Shown here: positions 1 to 10,927 of the stretch, in pieces
Layout: the number at the start of each line of letters is the position of its first letter
Numbering within the stretch: the first letter of the stretch is position 1
Assembly: GCF_022884085.1 (NCBI RefSeq)
Contig: NZ_JAGGCS010000004.1
Coordinates: forward strand, 323,070-387,069
Direction: 5' to 3'
From: Paenirhizobium cremeum
GTDB taxonomy: Bacteria; Pseudomonadota; Alphaproteobacteria; Rhizobiales; Rhizobiaceae
DNA length: 64,000 nucleotides
Program-made: the position numbers and the translations under genes
Notes under the pieces: model-generated
Told to the model about the DNA's origin: nothing
What the model saw: only the letters and a program-made list of their open reading frames with translations
Databases searched by the model: none

Positions 1-1
1 G

Positions 2-1225
<1,224 letters not shown>

Positions 1226-1226
1226 A

Positions 1227-2237
1227 ATGGTCGGTATCCTGATCCGCGGCGCCGGTGTTGCCGGCCTTGCCGCAGCCCATGAACTCGCAGAGCGCGGCTT
1301 CAACGTCGAGATCATAGACCGCGCCGGAGCAGTCGGGCACGGGGCTTCGCATTTCGCCGGCGGCATGCTTGCCCCCTTTTGCGAACGCGAGACAGCCGGG
1401 GAGGCCGTCTTGACCCTCGGCTTGCAGGCTGCCGACTGGTGGGAGGCCGCCGTTCCGGGGTCGGTCACGCGCCAGGGAACGCTTGTCCTGGCGCCAGGCC
1501 GTGACGTCAACGAGCTCTCCCGCTTTGCGGCACGAACCACCGGCTTCGAGTGGGTGGATGAAGCTGGGATCGCGGCTCTCGAGCCGGATCTCAGAGGACG
1601 GTTTCGCCGTGGCCTGTTCTTTGCCGACGAGGCACATCTCGATCCGCAAACAACGCTGGCCGACCTCGCGCGCCGGCTGCACGAACGGGGCGCGCGGTTC
1701 CATCTCGATACCGTCGCGCCGCCCGACCGACGGAGCCACGCCGCCGTCATCGACTGCACCGGCCCCCAGGCGATCGGCAAGCTTGCCGGCCTGAGGGCCG
1801 TACGCGGGGAGATGCTCGTCGTGGAAACCTTCGAGCTTCATCTTCGCCGTCCGGTACGGCTGCTGCACCCGCGTTATCCGATCTATCTCGTGCCCCGCTC
1901 GAACGGCCGTGTCATGATCGGTGCGACCATGCTCGAGACGGAAGATGACGGGGCAATCAGCGTACAATCGCTGATGGAACTGCTCAACGCCGCCTACGCA
2001 CTGCACCCGGCCTTTGCCAAGGCGCGACTTGTGGAGACCGGCGTCGGTCTGCGCCCTGCCTTTCCCGACAACCTTCCCCGCGTCGTCGAAACTGACGAGG
2101 GGCTCGCGATCGCCGGCATGCACCGGCACGGCTTTCTGCTGGCGCCGGCCATGGCGCGCCAGACGGCAGACCTCTTGCTGAAGCGGCTCGAAGGAGACCG
2201 CACTCCATCCGACAACAACAGGAGAACATTCCGATGA
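1227..2237 (+). CDS. thiO: Glycine oxidase ThiO
   Basis: FAD-dependent amine oxidase of the DAO family. It oxidises glycine to the imine (dehydroglycine) that ThiG needs to build the thiazole ring. The N-terminus carries the dinucleotide-binding motif GAGVAGLAAAHELAERG followed by an acidic residue (VEIID). A C-terminal GVGLRPAFPDNLPRV block is typical of this family. I chose the ATG at 1227 because the Rossmann strand then begins right after Met; an in-frame ATG at 1218 would overlap the end of thiC by 8 nt. The stop overlaps the thiS start (ATGA), which suggests translational coupling. About 336 aa, near normal family length. Confidence 0.92.
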   Translation: MVGILIRGAGVAGLAAAHELAERGFNVEIIDRAGAVGHGASHFAGGMLAPFCERETAGEAVLTLGLQAADWWEAAVPGSVTRQGTLVLAPGRDVNELSRFAARTTGFEWVDEAGIAALEPDLRGRFRRGLFFADEAHLDPQTTLADLARRLHERGARFHLDTVAPPDRRSHAAVIDCTGPQAIGKLAGLRAVRGEMLVVETFELHLRRPVRLLHPRYPIYLVPRSNGRVMIGATMLETEDDGAISVQSLMELLNAAYALHPAFAKARLVETGVGLRPAFPDNLPRVVETDEGLAIAGMHRHGFLLAPAMARQTADLLLKRLEGDRTPSDNNRRTFR

Positions 2238-2431
2238 CGCTGATCGTCAACGGCGACCAACAGGATTGCACCGCCACTACACTGGAAGACCTGCTCCGTA
2301 CACTCGACTACGAAGGCGACTGGCTCGCCACCGCAGTGAATGGGGAACTGGTCCATCGCGAAGACCGCGCCTCCTTCCCGCTATCGGACGGCGACCGGAT
2401 CGAAATCCTTACGCCCATGCAGGGAGGCTGA
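2234..2431 (+). CDS. thiS: Sulfur carrier protein ThiS
   Basis: Ubiquitin-fold sulfur carrier of 65 aa. It ends in the Gly-Gly tail (MQGG) that is adenylated and thiocarboxylated before sulfur passes to ThiG. The segment [14 protein letters not shown] matches the conserved C-terminal strand of the family. It starts within the thiO stop (ATGA overlap) and is followed one nucleotide later by thiG, so it is a central cistron of the thi operon. Size, tail and neighbours all agree. Confidence 0.95.
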   Translation: MTLIVNGDQQDCTATTLEDLLRTLDYEGDWLATAVNGELVHREDRASFPLSDGDRIEILTPMQGG

Positions 2432-2432
2432 C

Positions 2433-3206
2433 ATGTTCGAACTTTGCGGGACAGAACTCGCTTCGCGCCTGCTGCTCGGCACCGCGCGTTACCCTTCACC
2501 ATCGGTACTGGCGGAAGCGGTCCGCCGGTCCGGCACCGGCATCGTCACGGTCTCGCTGCGGCGTGAAACTGCTGGTGGCAGGGCAGGCGGTGCCTTCTTC
2601 GAACTGATCCGTGACCTCGGCGTTCGGATATTACCCAACACAGCCGGCTGTCACAGCGTATCAGAAGCGGTTCTGACCGCGCGCATGGCTCGCGACCTGT
2701 TCCGCACCGACTGGATCAAGCTCGAACTGATCGGTCATCACGACACGCTGCAGCCCGACGTCTTCCAGCTTGTCGAGGCGGCACGCATCCTTGCCGACGA
2801 TGGTTTCGAGGTCTTCCCCTACACGACCGACGACCTTGTGGTTGGCGAGCGCCTGCTCTACGCCGGATGCCGGGTGCTGATGCCCTGGTGCGCCCCGATC
2901 GGCAGCGCCATGGGACCGCAGAACCTCTCCCCCCTCAGAGCCATGCGGGCGGCCTTTCCGGAAATTCCGATGATCATTGATGCAGGCATCGGAAGGCCGT
3001 CCCATGCGGCGACCGTGATGGAACTCGGCTATGACGCGGTGCTGCTCAATACCGCCGTCGCGAGTGCCGGCGACCCCGCCGGCATGGCGGAAGCCTTTGC
3101 CGGAGCGATTGACGCCGGGCGCAAGGCCTGGCTCGCCGGCCCACTTGAACCACGCGACATGGCCGTGCCGTCGACGCCGGTGATCGGCAAGGGCGTCTTC
3201 GCATGA
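2433..3206 (+). CDS. thiG: Thiazole synthase ThiG
   Basis: TIM-barrel enzyme that condenses 1-deoxyxylulose 5-phosphate, dehydroglycine and the ThiS thiocarboxylate into thiazole phosphate. The 257-residue product starts [20 protein letters not shown]. It has the expected Schiff-base lysine in DWIKLELIG (about K96) and the C-terminal phosphate-binding region ([27 protein letters not shown]). The ATG at 2433 directly follows the thiS stop. An upstream in-frame extension exists but would overlap thiS and is not conserved-looking. The gene ends in an ATGA overlap with thiE. Confidence 0.95.
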   Translation: MFELCGTELASRLLLGTARYPSPSVLAEAVRRSGTGIVTVSLRRETAGGRAGGAFFELIRDLGVRILPNTAGCHSVSEAVLTARMARDLFRTDWIKLELIGHHDTLQPDVFQLVEAARILADDGFEVFPYTTDDLVVGERLLYAGCRVLMPWCAPIGSAMGPQNLSPLRAMRAAFPEIPMIIDAGIGRPSHAATVMELGYDAVLLNTAVASAGDPAGMAEAFAGAIDAGRKAWLAGPLEPRDMAVPSTPVIGKGVFA

Positions 3207-3808
3207 GGCTCGATCCCTTCTATCTGATCGTCGACAGCGCCGGCTGGATCGAACGCCTCGTGCCGCTCGGCGTCAGGCTCGTACAATTGCGGATGAAGGA
3301 TCGCACAGAGGCAGAACTGCGAACGCAAATTCGCCAGGCCAGGGCTTTTTGCGCCGCCCATGACTGCCAACTCGTCGTCAACGACCACTGGCAGATCGCG
3401 ATCGAGGAACGCTGCGATTTCGTCCATCTCGGCCAGGAGGATCTGTGTGAGGCGGATGTGGGCGCGATCCGCGCGGCGGGGTTGCGGCTCGGCCTCTCCA
3501 CCCACGACGAGGCGGAACTGGCCACGGCCCTTGCCGCGGCACCGGACTATGTTGCGCTCGGCCCCGTCTGGCCCACCGTCTTGAAGGAGATGCCCTGGGC
3601 ACCTCAGGGGCTGGCAAGGGTGAAGGACTGGAAGGAGAGGATCGGCGATCTGCCGCTCGTAGCGATCGGCGGCGTGACGGTAGAACGGCTGGACGACGTC
3701 TTCGCCCATGGTGCCGACAGCGCCGCGGTGGTCACCGACATCACCCGCAATCCCGACCCCGAACAGCGGACCCGTGAGTGGATCGCCGCGACGTGCCGCT
3801 GGCGCTGA
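3203..3808 (+). CDS. thiE: Thiamine-phosphate synthase ThiE
   Basis: Couples HMP-pyrophosphate to thiazole phosphate to give thiamine phosphate. The 201-residue TIM-barrel has family landmarks: [10 protein letters not shown] near the N-terminus, VNDHWQIA and VHLGQEDL in the middle, [16 protein letters not shown] and a C-terminal [24 protein letters not shown] phosphate-binding segment. The start overlaps the thiG stop by four bases. It is the last gene of the operon; the next gene begins 78 bp later. No thiD kinase is found in the window, so HMP-phosphate kinase must be encoded elsewhere. Confidence 0.93.
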   Translation: MRLDPFYLIVDSAGWIERLVPLGVRLVQLRMKDRTEAELRTQIRQARAFCAAHDCQLVVNDHWQIAIEERCDFVHLGQEDLCEADVGAIRAAGLRLGLSTHDEAELATALAAAPDYVALGPVWPTVLKEMPWAPQGLARVKDWKERIGDLPLVAIGGVTVERLDDVFAHGADSAAVVTDITRNPDPEQRTREWIAATCRWR

Positions 3809-3886
3809 GCACCCGCATCACGCCACTGGTAATTTCACCGCTTTTCGGCCATATAAGCCACAAGATCGAGAGAAGACGGGCGCTGC

Positions 3887-4792
3887 ATGACAGAGATGGT
3901 CGAATTCGCGAAGATGAACGGGCTTGGCAACAAGATCCTCGTCGTCGATATGCGCGGCCGTGGCGACCGGGTGACCCCGGAGGCCGCCGTCGCCCTTGCC
4001 GCCGAGGCCGAGACCGGCTTCGACCAGATCATGGCGATCCACGATCCGAAGATCGACGGCACCGACGCCTATATCGACATCATCAACTGCGACGGTTCAA
4101 AGGCGCAGGCCTGCGGCAACGGCACGCGCTGCGTCGTTCAGGCGCTTTCAGCCGAAACCGGCCGTAAGGCCTTCACCTTCGAGACCGTCGCCGGCATCCT
4201 CAATGCTGTGGAACACGAAGACGGAATGATCTCCGTCGACATGGGCAAGCCGGTGTTCGAATGGAACCGCATTCCGCTGGCGGAGGAATTCCACGACACC
4301 AGCCGCATCGAACTGCAGATCGGCCCGATCGACGATCCGGTCCTGCACTCCCCCTCCGTCGCCTCCATGGGCAATCCGCACGCGATCTTCTGGGTCGACC
4401 GCGATCCCATGTCCTTCGATCTCGGCCGCTTCGGGCCGCTGCTCGAAAACCATCCGATGTTTCCCGAAAAGGCGAATATCACGCTCGCCCAGGTCACCGG
4501 CAAGGATTGCCTGCGCACCCGCACCTGGGAGCGCGGCGCAGGCCTGACGCTCGCCTGCGGTTCCGCCGCCTGTGCCGCCGGCGTCTCGGCCGCGCGCACC
4601 GGACGAACCGGCCGCAAGGTGACGATCGACGTTGCGTCCAGCCCCAGCCGCCAGCCGCTCGTCATCGAATGGCGCGAGCGCGACGATCACGTCGTCATGA
4701 CGGGTCCCGCCGAATGGGAGTGGTCCGGCCATCTCGATCCCGTGACCGGCGCCTTCGAACGCGACGCGGAAGCCGGGGCCTCGGCAAAGTGA
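3887..4792 (+). CDS. dapF: Diaminopimelate epimerase DapF
   Basis: Converts LL-diaminopimelate to meso-diaminopimelate for lysine and peptidoglycan synthesis. The two catalytic cysteines are visible in their signature contexts: C76 in QACGNGTRC and C224 in [10 protein letters not shown]. The N-terminus [18 protein letters not shown] matches the family, and 301 aa is a normal length. The mtaB GTG start overlaps the stop codon (GTGA), so the two genes are probably co-translated. Confidence 0.96.
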   Translation: MTEMVEFAKMNGLGNKILVVDMRGRGDRVTPEAAVALAAEAETGFDQIMAIHDPKIDGTDAYIDIINCDGSKAQACGNGTRCVVQALSAETGRKAFTFETVAGILNAVEHEDGMISVDMGKPVFEWNRIPLAEEFHDTSRIELQIGPIDDPVLHSPSVASMGNPHAIFWVDRDPMSFDLGRFGPLLENHPMFPEKANITLAQVTGKDCLRTRTWERGAGLTLACGSAACAAGVSAARTGRTGRKVTIDVASSPSRQPLVIEWRERDDHVVMTGPAEWEWSGHLDPVTGAFERDAEAGASAK

Positions 4793-6087
4793 GCCGCGAC
4801 GCTTCGCGCGCAACCGGGCAGGGCGGCATCGACATCGTCACCTTCGGCTGCCGGCTCAACACCTATGAATCCGAGGTAATGAAGGCGGAAGCCGCCAGGG
4901 CCGGGCTGAACGGCGCAATCCTGTTCAACACCTGCGCCGTCACCGGCGAGGCGGTGCGTCAGGCTCGTCAGGCGATCCGCAAGGCGCGGCGCGACAATCC
5001 CGAAATCCGCATCATCGTCACCGGCTGCGCCGCCCAGACCGATGCGGCCGGCTTTGCCGCCATGCCCGAGGTCGATGCCGTGCTCGGCAACGAGGAGAAG
5101 TTGCGCTCCGAGAGCTACCGGTCGCTGCCCGACTTCGGCATTTCCGCCGAGGAGAAGGTTCGCGTCAACGACATCATGAGCGTGACCGAAACCGCCCCGC
5201 AGATGGTCGGCCATCTCGACGGCCATGTCCGCGGCTTCATCCAGGTGCAGAACGGCTGCGACCACCGCTGCACCTTCTGCATCATCCCCTTCGGCCGCGG
5301 CAACTCGCGGTCCGTGCCCATGGGCGCGGTGGTCGAACAGGCCCGCAAGCTTGCCGAAAACGGCTACCGCGAAGTGGTGCTGACCGGCGTCGATGCCACT
5401 TCCTACGGCACCGACCTGCCGGGTGAACCGACGCTCGGGCTGCTCGCGAAGACGCTCTTGAAGCAGGTGCCGGAAATCCGGCGGCTCAGGCTCTCCTCGA
5501 TCGACAGCATCGAGGTCGACCGCCACCTCCTCGACCTGATCGCCGCGGAGCCGCGCTTCATGCCGCATCTGCATCTCTCGCTGCAGCATGGCGACGACCT
5601 GATCCTCAAGCGGATGAAGCGGCGCCATAGCCGGGCCGACGCGCTGAAATTCGTGTCGCACGTGAAACAATTGCGCCCCGACATGAGTTTCGGAGCCGAC
5701 ATGATCGCCGGCTTCCCGACCGAAACCGAGGAAATGGCGGCAAATTCCGCCCGGCTCGCGGAAGAGATCGGGATTTTCCAACTTCACGTCTTCCCCTATA
5801 GCCCGCGTCCGGGCACGCCCGCTGCCCGAATGCCGCAGCTCGACCGCCGCCTCGTCAAGGAGCGCGCCGCCCGGCTGCGCGAGACAGCGGAAAAGCTTCA
5901 GGCCCGCCATCTCGCCGCGATGATCGGCACGCGACAGACGGTGCTTGTGGAAATGAGCGGCATGGCCCATACGGAAAACTTCGCGCTCGTCGCCACGCCC
6001 GGCTTCCAGCCGCGCGACCTTGTGACGGTCACGATCACCGGCCACAATGGCCGCCACCTCGAGATTCAACCGGCCTCGGCCGCCTGA
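4789..6087 (+). CDS. mtaB: tRNA t6A37 methylthiotransferase MtaB
   Basis: Radical-SAM methylthiotransferase predicted to convert N6-threonylcarbamoyladenosine at tRNA position 37 to its 2-methylthio form. The N-terminal UPF0004 domain has the three cysteines for the auxiliary cluster (FGCRLN, FNTCAVT, VTGCAA). The radical-SAM CxxxCxxC is C157-x3-C161-x2-C164 in [10 protein letters not shown], and a C-terminal TRAM-like tail follows. The start is a GTG at 4789 overlapping the dapF stop; the frame is open further upstream but that part is antigenic noise inside dapF. 432 aa. The dapF-mtaB-ftsY order is common in rhizobia. Confidence 0.93.
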   Translation: MSRDASRATGQGGIDIVTFGCRLNTYESEVMKAEAARAGLNGAILFNTCAVTGEAVRQARQAIRKARRDNPEIRIIVTGCAAQTDAAGFAAMPEVDAVLGNEEKLRSESYRSLPDFGISAEEKVRVNDIMSVTETAPQMVGHLDGHVRGFIQVQNGCDHRCTFCIIPFGRGNSRSVPMGAVVEQARKLAENGYREVVLTGVDATSYGTDLPGEPTLGLLAKTLLKQVPEIRRLRLSSIDSIEVDRHLLDLIAAEPRFMPHLHLSLQHGDDLILKRMKRRHSRADALKFVSHVKQLRPDMSFGADMIAGFPTETEEMAANSARLAEEIGIFQLHVFPYSPRPGTPAARMPQLDRRLVKERAARLRETAEKLQARHLAAMIGTRQTVLVEMSGMAHTENFALVATPGFQPRDLVTVTITGHNGRHLEIQPASAA

Positions 6088-6116
6088 TCGAACGGAAAGA
6101 CAGAACGGAAAGCTTC

Positions 6117-7478
6117 ATGGCGCTCGGCTTCATCAAGAAAGTCTTCACCTTCGGCAAGGAGAAGCCGGCAAGCGAAAAGCCGCCGCAAGGCGAGGATTTC
6201 GCAAGCCTGATCGAAGCTGCCGAGAAGGCTGAAGCCGAAGCGATGCCGGAGGAAGCCGTCTTCGCCGCCGAGCCGGTACTGCCCGAAGTGATCGAAACCG
6301 CCGGCGGCCCATCGCCGGACGAGGCGGTCGAGGAAGAGCAGGCCTCTGCACCCGAGGAACCGTCCGCCATTCCCGAGGTCCCGCAAGAAGCCGAAGCCGC
6401 CTTCCACCCTCAACCCGAACAGCCCGCCGACGTTCCCCATGGGGAAATCGCATCGCGGGAGGACATCGCTCCGGAACAGGAAGGGCCGGTGGCACTCCCC
6501 AAGGGCTTCGCCACGGCAGAAACGACGCCTGAGCCGGAAGCGGAAACGCCGAAGGAAAAACTCACCTGGTTCCAGCGCCTGAAGGCGGGCCTCTTCCGCA
6601 CCTCCTCGCAGCTGACCGGGCAGATCGCCGCCCTCTTCACCAAGCGCAAGCTGGACGAGGATACGCTCGACGAGCTTGAGGACCTGCTGATCCAGGCGGA
6701 CCTCGGCGTCGAGACCGCCATGCGCATCACCGGTGCCCTGTCATCCGAACGCTACGGCAAGGATGTAAGCGGCGAGGATGTCGCCCGCATCATGGCGGCC
6801 GAAATCACCAAGGTGCTGAAGCCGGTGGCAAAGCCTCTGGCGCTCGACCTCAGCCACAAGCCGCATGTCATCCTCGTAGTCGGTGTCAACGGCACCGGCA
6901 AGACCACCACCATCGGCAAGCTCGCCGCCAAACTTTCCGGCTCCGGCCTCAAGGTCATGCTCGCCGCCGGCGACACCTTCCGCGCCGCCGCCATCGAGCA
7001 GCTGAAAATCTGGGCCGACCGCACCGGCTCCACCTTCATCGGCACCAAACTCGGGGCCGATGCCGCAGGTCTTGCCTATGACGCCTTCGAAAAGGCGAAG
7101 GCCGAAAAAAGCGACGTCCTCATCATCGATACCGCCGGCCGGCTGCAGAACAAGGCCGAGCTGATGGCCGAACTCGAAAAGATCGTACGCGTTCTCGGCA
7201 AGCTCGATCCGGAAGCGCCGCATACGGTTCTCCAGACGCTCGACGCCACCACAGGCCAGAACGCCATGAACCAGGTGGAAATCTTCCGCAACGTGGCGGG
7301 CGTCAACGGCCTCATCATGACCAAGCTCGACGGCACCGCCCGCGGCGGCATCCTCGTCGCCATCGCGGCGAAGCACAAGCTGCCGGTCTACTTCATCGGG
7401 GTCGGCGAAGGCGTCGACGATCTCGAACCCTTCGAGGCCGAGGATTTCGCCAGTGCCATTGCCGGCATCGCCCGCTGA
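6117..7478 (+). CDS. ftsY: Signal recognition particle receptor FtsY
   Basis: SRP-receptor GTPase that docks ribosome-SRP complexes at the inner membrane. It begins with an acidic, proline/glutamate-rich A domain (about residues 15-150), followed by the NG domain. The P-loop is [15 protein letters not shown] at about residue 257; DTAGR and [10 protein letters not shown] provide the further GTPase motifs. At 453 aa it is within the usual range for alphaproteobacterial FtsY with a long A domain. It starts 29 bp after mtaB and likely belongs to the same transcription unit. Confidence 0.97.
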   Translation: MALGFIKKVFTFGKEKPASEKPPQGEDFASLIEAAEKAEAEAMPEEAVFAAEPVLPEVIETAGGPSPDEAVEEEQASAPEEPSAIPEVPQEAEAAFHPQPEQPADVPHGEIASREDIAPEQEGPVALPKGFATAETTPEPEAETPKEKLTWFQRLKAGLFRTSSQLTGQIAALFTKRKLDEDTLDELEDLLIQADLGVETAMRITGALSSERYGKDVSGEDVARIMAAEITKVLKPVAKPLALDLSHKPHVILVVGVNGTGKTTTIGKLAAKLSGSGLKVMLAAGDTFRAAAIEQLKIWADRTGSTFIGTKLGADAAGLAYDAFEKAKAEKSDVLIIDTAGRLQNKAELMAELEKIVRVLGKLDPEAPHTVLQTLDATTGQNAMNQVEIFRNVAGVNGLIMTKLDGTARGGILVAIAAKHKLPVYFIGVGEGVDDLEPFEAEDFASAIAGIAR

Positions 7479-7524
7479 CGACCGACTGCGGGCCGAAGCC
7501 CAGGGATTACAAACGGACATCTCA

Positions 7525-8175
7525 ATGAACAACTTCGAAAGCGATACCCAGCCAACCACCGAGGAGCGTCACCATCCGCTTTTGAAGATGGCGCTCGAAC
7601 TTGGCCCGCTGCTTGTCTTCTTCTTCGGCAACCTGCGCGGCGAATGGCTGGCAAAAACCTTCCCGGCGTTGACCGCAGTCGGCGGACCGCTGTTGATCGC
7701 GACCGCCCTCTTCATGGCCGCGACGATTGCATCGCTGATCGTTTCCAAGATCGTCTTCAGGCACCTGCCGGTCATGCCCTTCGTCTCGGGCGTGGTGGTC
7801 ATGGTCTTCGGCTCGCTGTCGATCTGGCTGCAGGACGAGACCTTCATCAAGATGAAGCCGACCATCGTTAACACGCTGTTCGGCGTGGTTCTGCTCAGCG
7901 GCCTCTTCTTCGGCAAGTCGCTGCTCGGTTATGTGTTCAACGCCGCCTTCCAGCTCGATGAGGAAGGCTGGAAGAAGCTCACCCTGCGCTGGGGCATCTT
8001 CTTCCTGTTCCTCGCCGTGCTCAACGAAGCCGTCTGGCGCAACTTCTCCGACGATGTCTGGGTGAACTTCAAGGTCTGGGGCACCATGCCGATCACCATC
8101 CTCTTCACCCTCGCCCAGATGCCGCTGATTATGCGTCATGGTGTCGAGCAGGACACGGAAGGAAAGACGAAATGA
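7525..8175 (+). CDS. yciB: Inner-membrane septation protein A (YciB family)
   Basis: Polytopic membrane protein of about 216 residues with five or so hydrophobic segments. It shows family hallmarks [23 protein letters not shown], a mid-protein [21 protein letters not shown] and [32 protein letters not shown]. YciB proteins affect cell-envelope integrity and septation; the molecular role is unsettled. The start at 7525 ([11 protein letters not shown]) was chosen because the open frame upstream overlaps ftsY and lacks family-like sequence. The stop overlaps the next start (ATGA). Confidence 0.92.
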   Translation: MNNFESDTQPTTEERHHPLLKMALELGPLLVFFFGNLRGEWLAKTFPALTAVGGPLLIATALFMAATIASLIVSKIVFRHLPVMPFVSGVVVMVFGSLSIWLQDETFIKMKPTIVNTLFGVVLLSGLFFGKSLLGYVFNAAFQLDEEGWKKLTLRWGIFFLFLAVLNEAVWRNFSDDVWVNFKVWGTMPITILFTLAQMPLIMRHGVEQDTEGKTK

Positions 8176-8762
8176 CGACGGGCGCCGGCAACCTCGAAAT
8201 ACGCAACAGTTCCACCCGCTTCTGGCTGATCGTCACCGGCCTGTTGCTGTTGGCCCAGATCGTCGTGCTGCTCGGCATGGGGCGCATACCGATCTGCGAA
8301 TGCGGCTACGTCAAGCTCTTCGAACCCGGCGTCAACACGCCAGGCAATTCCCAGCACATCGCCGACTGGTACACGCCCTCCCATATCATTCACGGCTTCC
8401 TCTTCTACCTGCTCGGCTGGGCGGTACTGCGCCGGGGCTCGTTCGGCGCCCGCCTGACGCTTGCAGTCATCATCGAGGCAGCCTGGGAAATCCTCGAGAA
8501 CTCTCCGATCATCATCAATCGCTACCGCAGCGAGACCATGGCGATCGGCTATACCGGCGACAGCGTGCTGAATTCGGCGATGGATACGGTCGCGATGATG
8601 CTGGGCTTTCTCTTCGCCGCCCGTGCGCCCGTCTGGCTGACGGTCGTGATCGCCATCGCCTTCGAACTCTTCACCGGCTGGCTGATCCGCGACAACCTCA
8701 CCCTCAACGTGCTGATGCTCGTCTGGCCGCTGGATGCGGTCCGCGCGTGGCAGGGCGGCTGA
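8172..8762 (+). CDS. DUF2585 (UPF0314) family membrane protein
   Basis: A 196-residue integral membrane protein with four or five predicted transmembrane segments. The motifs [38 protein letters not shown] and [19 protein letters not shown] mark the DUF2585 family, widespread in rhizobia and without an assigned biochemical role. It is translationally coupled to yciB (ATGA overlap), which suggests a shared envelope function. That is inference from context only. Confidence 0.88.
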   Translation: MTTGAGNLEIRNSSTRFWLIVTGLLLLAQIVVLLGMGRIPICECGYVKLFEPGVNTPGNSQHIADWYTPSHIIHGFLFYLLGWAVLRRGSFGARLTLAVIIEAAWEILENSPIIINRYRSETMAIGYTGDSVLNSAMDTVAMMLGFLFAARAPVWLTVVIAIAFELFTGWLIRDNLTLNVLMLVWPLDAVRAWQGG

Positions 8763-8766
8763 AATT

Positions 8767-8784
8767 TCTTGACGATCGTCAAGA
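8767..8784. repeat. 18-bp perfect palindrome after the DUF2585 gene
   Basis: The bases tCTTGACGATCGTCAAGa form a complete palindrome with no loop, four bases after the stop codon of the DUF2585 gene. Its symmetry and the contained TTGACG suggest an operator for a dimeric regulator, possibly overlapping a -35 element of a transcript leading into the cyclase gene. No run of T follows, so it is not a standard terminator. Confidence 0.5.
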
Positions 8785-8835
8785 GCGAGACTTTGTTAAG
8801 AAAAGGTTGCTAGGCTTTCCGGACAAACAGCACGA

Positions 8836-8912
8836 GGCGCGCCACGGCTAGCGCGCCGACCCCTGTTTTGACCCGGGAGCCGCGGCGCAGATTTCCGTCT
8901 GCTGGGTTCCCG
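8836..8912 (+). other. Structured leader: two hairpins upstream of the diguanylate cyclase
   Basis: Two strong inverted repeats lie in the 190-bp spacer. The first is GGCGCGC (8836-8842) with GCGCGCC (8851-8857). The second is a composite stem: CGGGAGCC (8874-8881) pairs with GGTTCCCG (8905-8912) and encloses a GCAGA/TCTGC hairpin (8887-8902). The GGDEF gene starts about 45 bp later. I do not recognise a known riboswitch or sRNA class. A structured 5' leader or small RNA is the simplest reading. Confidence 0.4.
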
Positions 8913-8959
8913 CCGATCGGACGGACAAACCGCCCGGTCGCCGACTGGCGCGGGTGCGT

Positions 8960-10147
8960 ATGGACATGACCGACAATTTCGCCTTTCTCCTGCCTTTCTT
9001 CATGACGGTCTTTGGAGCGGTCTTCCTGTCGGCACATCTCTGGGCCGCCGGTTCCGCGACCTTCTGGGGACTTGGCTTCCTGTCGGCGGCGGCCGGCTTT
9101 TCCATACCGCTGCTGCCACCGGAGGTGCTGTCCTTCAAGGCCCAGGCCATTGTTGCAAACGCCCTGTTCCTCGCGGCCTTCTGTCTTTTCGGAGATGCGC
9201 TGCTCACCCGTTTCGGGGAAAGACATTACCGCGCTCCGCGCTATGCCTTCGCCGGCATCGCGCTCGTGGCGATTGCCGCCGTCATCATCCTCAAGGAAGA
9301 CCTGCGGGCTGAACTGATCCTCGGCGACACCAGCATCGCCCTGCTGCTGATCGTGCCGGTGTTTCAAGTCGCCCGCGCTCCGCGTCGTCCCATGGACCGC
9401 CTGCTGGTCTTCATGGTCGGCCTCGTCGTGGTCGAGACCTTCACGAGAGTGGCCGTCCTGATCCTGATGACCTCGTCCTCCGATGTGGGGACCCTCGACG
9501 CCTTCCTCGGTTCGGCCTACGCCTTCTACATCCAACTCGGCGCCGGAGTGATCGCTTTCCTGCTGGCGCTGACGGTGCTTGGCACGCTGGTCGACGACCT
9601 CATACAGCGCTACAAATATGCCGCCTACCGCGATCCCCTGACGGGCCTTCTCAACCGCCGGGGCTTCGAGCAGGCGATGGACTCCATGCCGGCCGGAAGA
9701 TTGGCCGGCACCATTGTCATCGGCGATATCGATCACTTCAAGCAGGTGAACGATCGTTTCGGCCACGCCGCCGGAGACGCGGTAATTGCCGGCTTTGCGG
9801 CGCTCTTCACGCACTTCATGCCCCGCAAAGCCATTCTCGCCCGGTTCGGGGGTGAGGATTTCGTCGCCTTCCTGCCAGAGGAAGTGCCGGCGACAGCAGG
9901 GGAAATCGCGGAAAAGCTACGCCAGGCCTTTGCCGCCCACGCCTGGGAGAATGACGGTTTCAATTGCGAGATAACCGCAAGCTTCGGCATCGCCGCCCAG
10001 GCGAAAAGCGATTATTCCGTCCACGCCGCAATCGCCCGCGCCGATGCCTGTCTCTACGAGGCGAAACGCGCCGGCCGCAACAAGGTGGTCATGGAAGGAA
10101 AGGTATCCGGGGAAACGCCGACACTGCGCATCATTTCGTCGTCGTGA
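8960..10147 (+). CDS. Membrane-bound GGDEF diguanylate cyclase (variant GGEDF)
   Basis: About 395 residues. The first 200 or so hold around six hydrophobic segments, and the rest is a GGDEF domain that would make cyclic di-GMP. The domain shows DPLTGLLNRRGFE, the metal/substrate motif GDIDHFKQVNDRFGHAAGD and the signature loop RFGGEDF, where the usual GG(D/E)EF is changed to GGEDF. No RxxD product-inhibition site precedes the loop (the bases encode RKAI). Start: ATG at 8960, with GTG 8954 and ATG 8966 as alternatives. The 3' end overlaps the convergent ccmG gene by 17 bp. Ligand and targets cannot be read from the sequence. Confidence 0.85.
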   Translation: MDMTDNFAFLLPFFMTVFGAVFLSAHLWAAGSATFWGLGFLSAAAGFSIPLLPPEVLSFKAQAIVANALFLAAFCLFGDALLTRFGERHYRAPRYAFAGIALVAIAAVIILKEDLRAELILGDTSIALLLIVPVFQVARAPRRPMDRLLVFMVGLVVVETFTRVAVLILMTSSSDVGTLDAFLGSAYAFYIQLGAGVIAFLLALTVLGTLVDDLIQRYKYAAYRDPLTGLLNRRGFEQAMDSMPAGRLAGTIVIGDIDHFKQVNDRFGHAAGDAVIAGFAALFTHFMPRKAILARFGGEDFVAFLPEEVPATAGEIAEKLRQAFAAHAWENDGFNCEITASFGIAAQAKSDYSVHAAIARADACLYEAKRAGRNKVVMEGKVSGETPTLRIISSS

Positions 10148-10748
10148 CCTCGGCGGCGGCGCGCGCCTTTTCGATGGCCGGGAAGAGGCCGTTTTCCAGC
10201 GATTGCGGATCGAAGGGTCCGACCTTCTTGTAAAGGATCGTGCCGTCGGCGGCGACAAGATAGCTTTCCGGAATGCCGTAAACGCCCCAGTCAATTGCGG
10301 CCTTGCCGTTCGGATCGACGCCGATCGCCTTGTAGGGATTGCCGAGTTCACCGAGGAAGCGCAGGGCGTTCTCGTTCTTATCCTTGTAGTTGATGCCCAC
10401 CACGTTCAGGCGGGGATCCTTCGAGAGTTCCTTGAGGATCGGGTGCTCCTGCCGGCAGGGCACGCACCATGAGGCAAACACGTTGACCAGCGTCAGCCTG
10501 CCGGAAATGGCGGCCGTTGTCAGCGGCGCCGTGTTCGAACCGTCGAGAGCGGGCAGGTCGAGCGCAGGCGCACGGGTGCCGATTAGGGCCGAGGGAATAT
10601 CGGAAACATTCTTGCCGTTGACATCTTGCTCGTAAAGCATCTTGGCGGCCGTACCGGCGATGACGGCAAACACCGCGAGCGGAACGAGCGCCAGTGCATA
10701 TCGGCCGATGCCCTTGCTTGCCTTTTCCTCGATGGCAGGTTCGCTCAT
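10131..10748 (-). CDS. ccmG: Thiol:disulfide interchange protein CcmG (DsbE)
   Basis: Membrane-anchored periplasmic thioredoxin that keeps apocytochrome c or CcmH thiols reduced for heme ligation. One N-terminal transmembrane segment (residues 15-35) precedes a thioredoxin fold with [13 protein letters not shown]; the active cysteines are C95 and C98. The [15 protein letters not shown] segment carries the conserved cis-Pro region. 205 aa, normal for the family. The start overlaps the ccmD stop (ATGA) at the end of the ccmABCDG operon. Confidence 0.95.
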   Translation of the reverse strand: MSEPAIEEKASKGIGRYALALVPLAVFAVIAGTAAKMLYEQDVNGKNVSDIPSALIGTRAPALDLPALDGSNTAPLTTAAISGRLTLVNVFASWCVPCRQEHPILKELSKDPRLNVVGINYKDKNENALRFLGELGNPYKAIGVDPNGKAAIDWGVYGIPESYLVAADGTILYKKVGPFDPQSLENGLFPAIEKARAAAEVTTTK

Positions 10749-10927
10749 TGCGCGGCGCCCTCGGCCTTGCTTGCCGCACCGGCGCTGCGACGGCGCAGGC
10801 CGGAAGCTTCCAGAGCTTTGAGTTCGGCCTGACGCGCGCGGCCGTCAAGCCAGACCCACACAATCAGCGCAAGAACGATCAGGCCGGCAATCCCATAGGA
10901 CAGGTAGACGTAGAAGGCATGGCTCAT
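10745..10927 (-). CDS. ccmD: Heme exporter protein CcmD
   Basis: A 60-residue single-span membrane protein starting [26 protein letters not shown] and followed by a basic cytoplasmic tail. This is the standard form of CcmD, which helps release holo-CcmE from CcmABC. It overlaps the ccmC stop (ATGA) and the ccmG start (ATGA), so the three genes are tightly coupled. Confidence 0.9.
   Translation of the reverse strand: MSHAFYVYLSYGIAGLIVLALIVWVWLDGRARQAELKALEASGLRRRSAGAASKAEGAAQ

Noticed and set aside
8786..8953. Cyclic-di-GMP riboswitch before the GGDEF gene
   Set aside because: I could not find the conserved GEMM core sequences; only generic hairpins are present.
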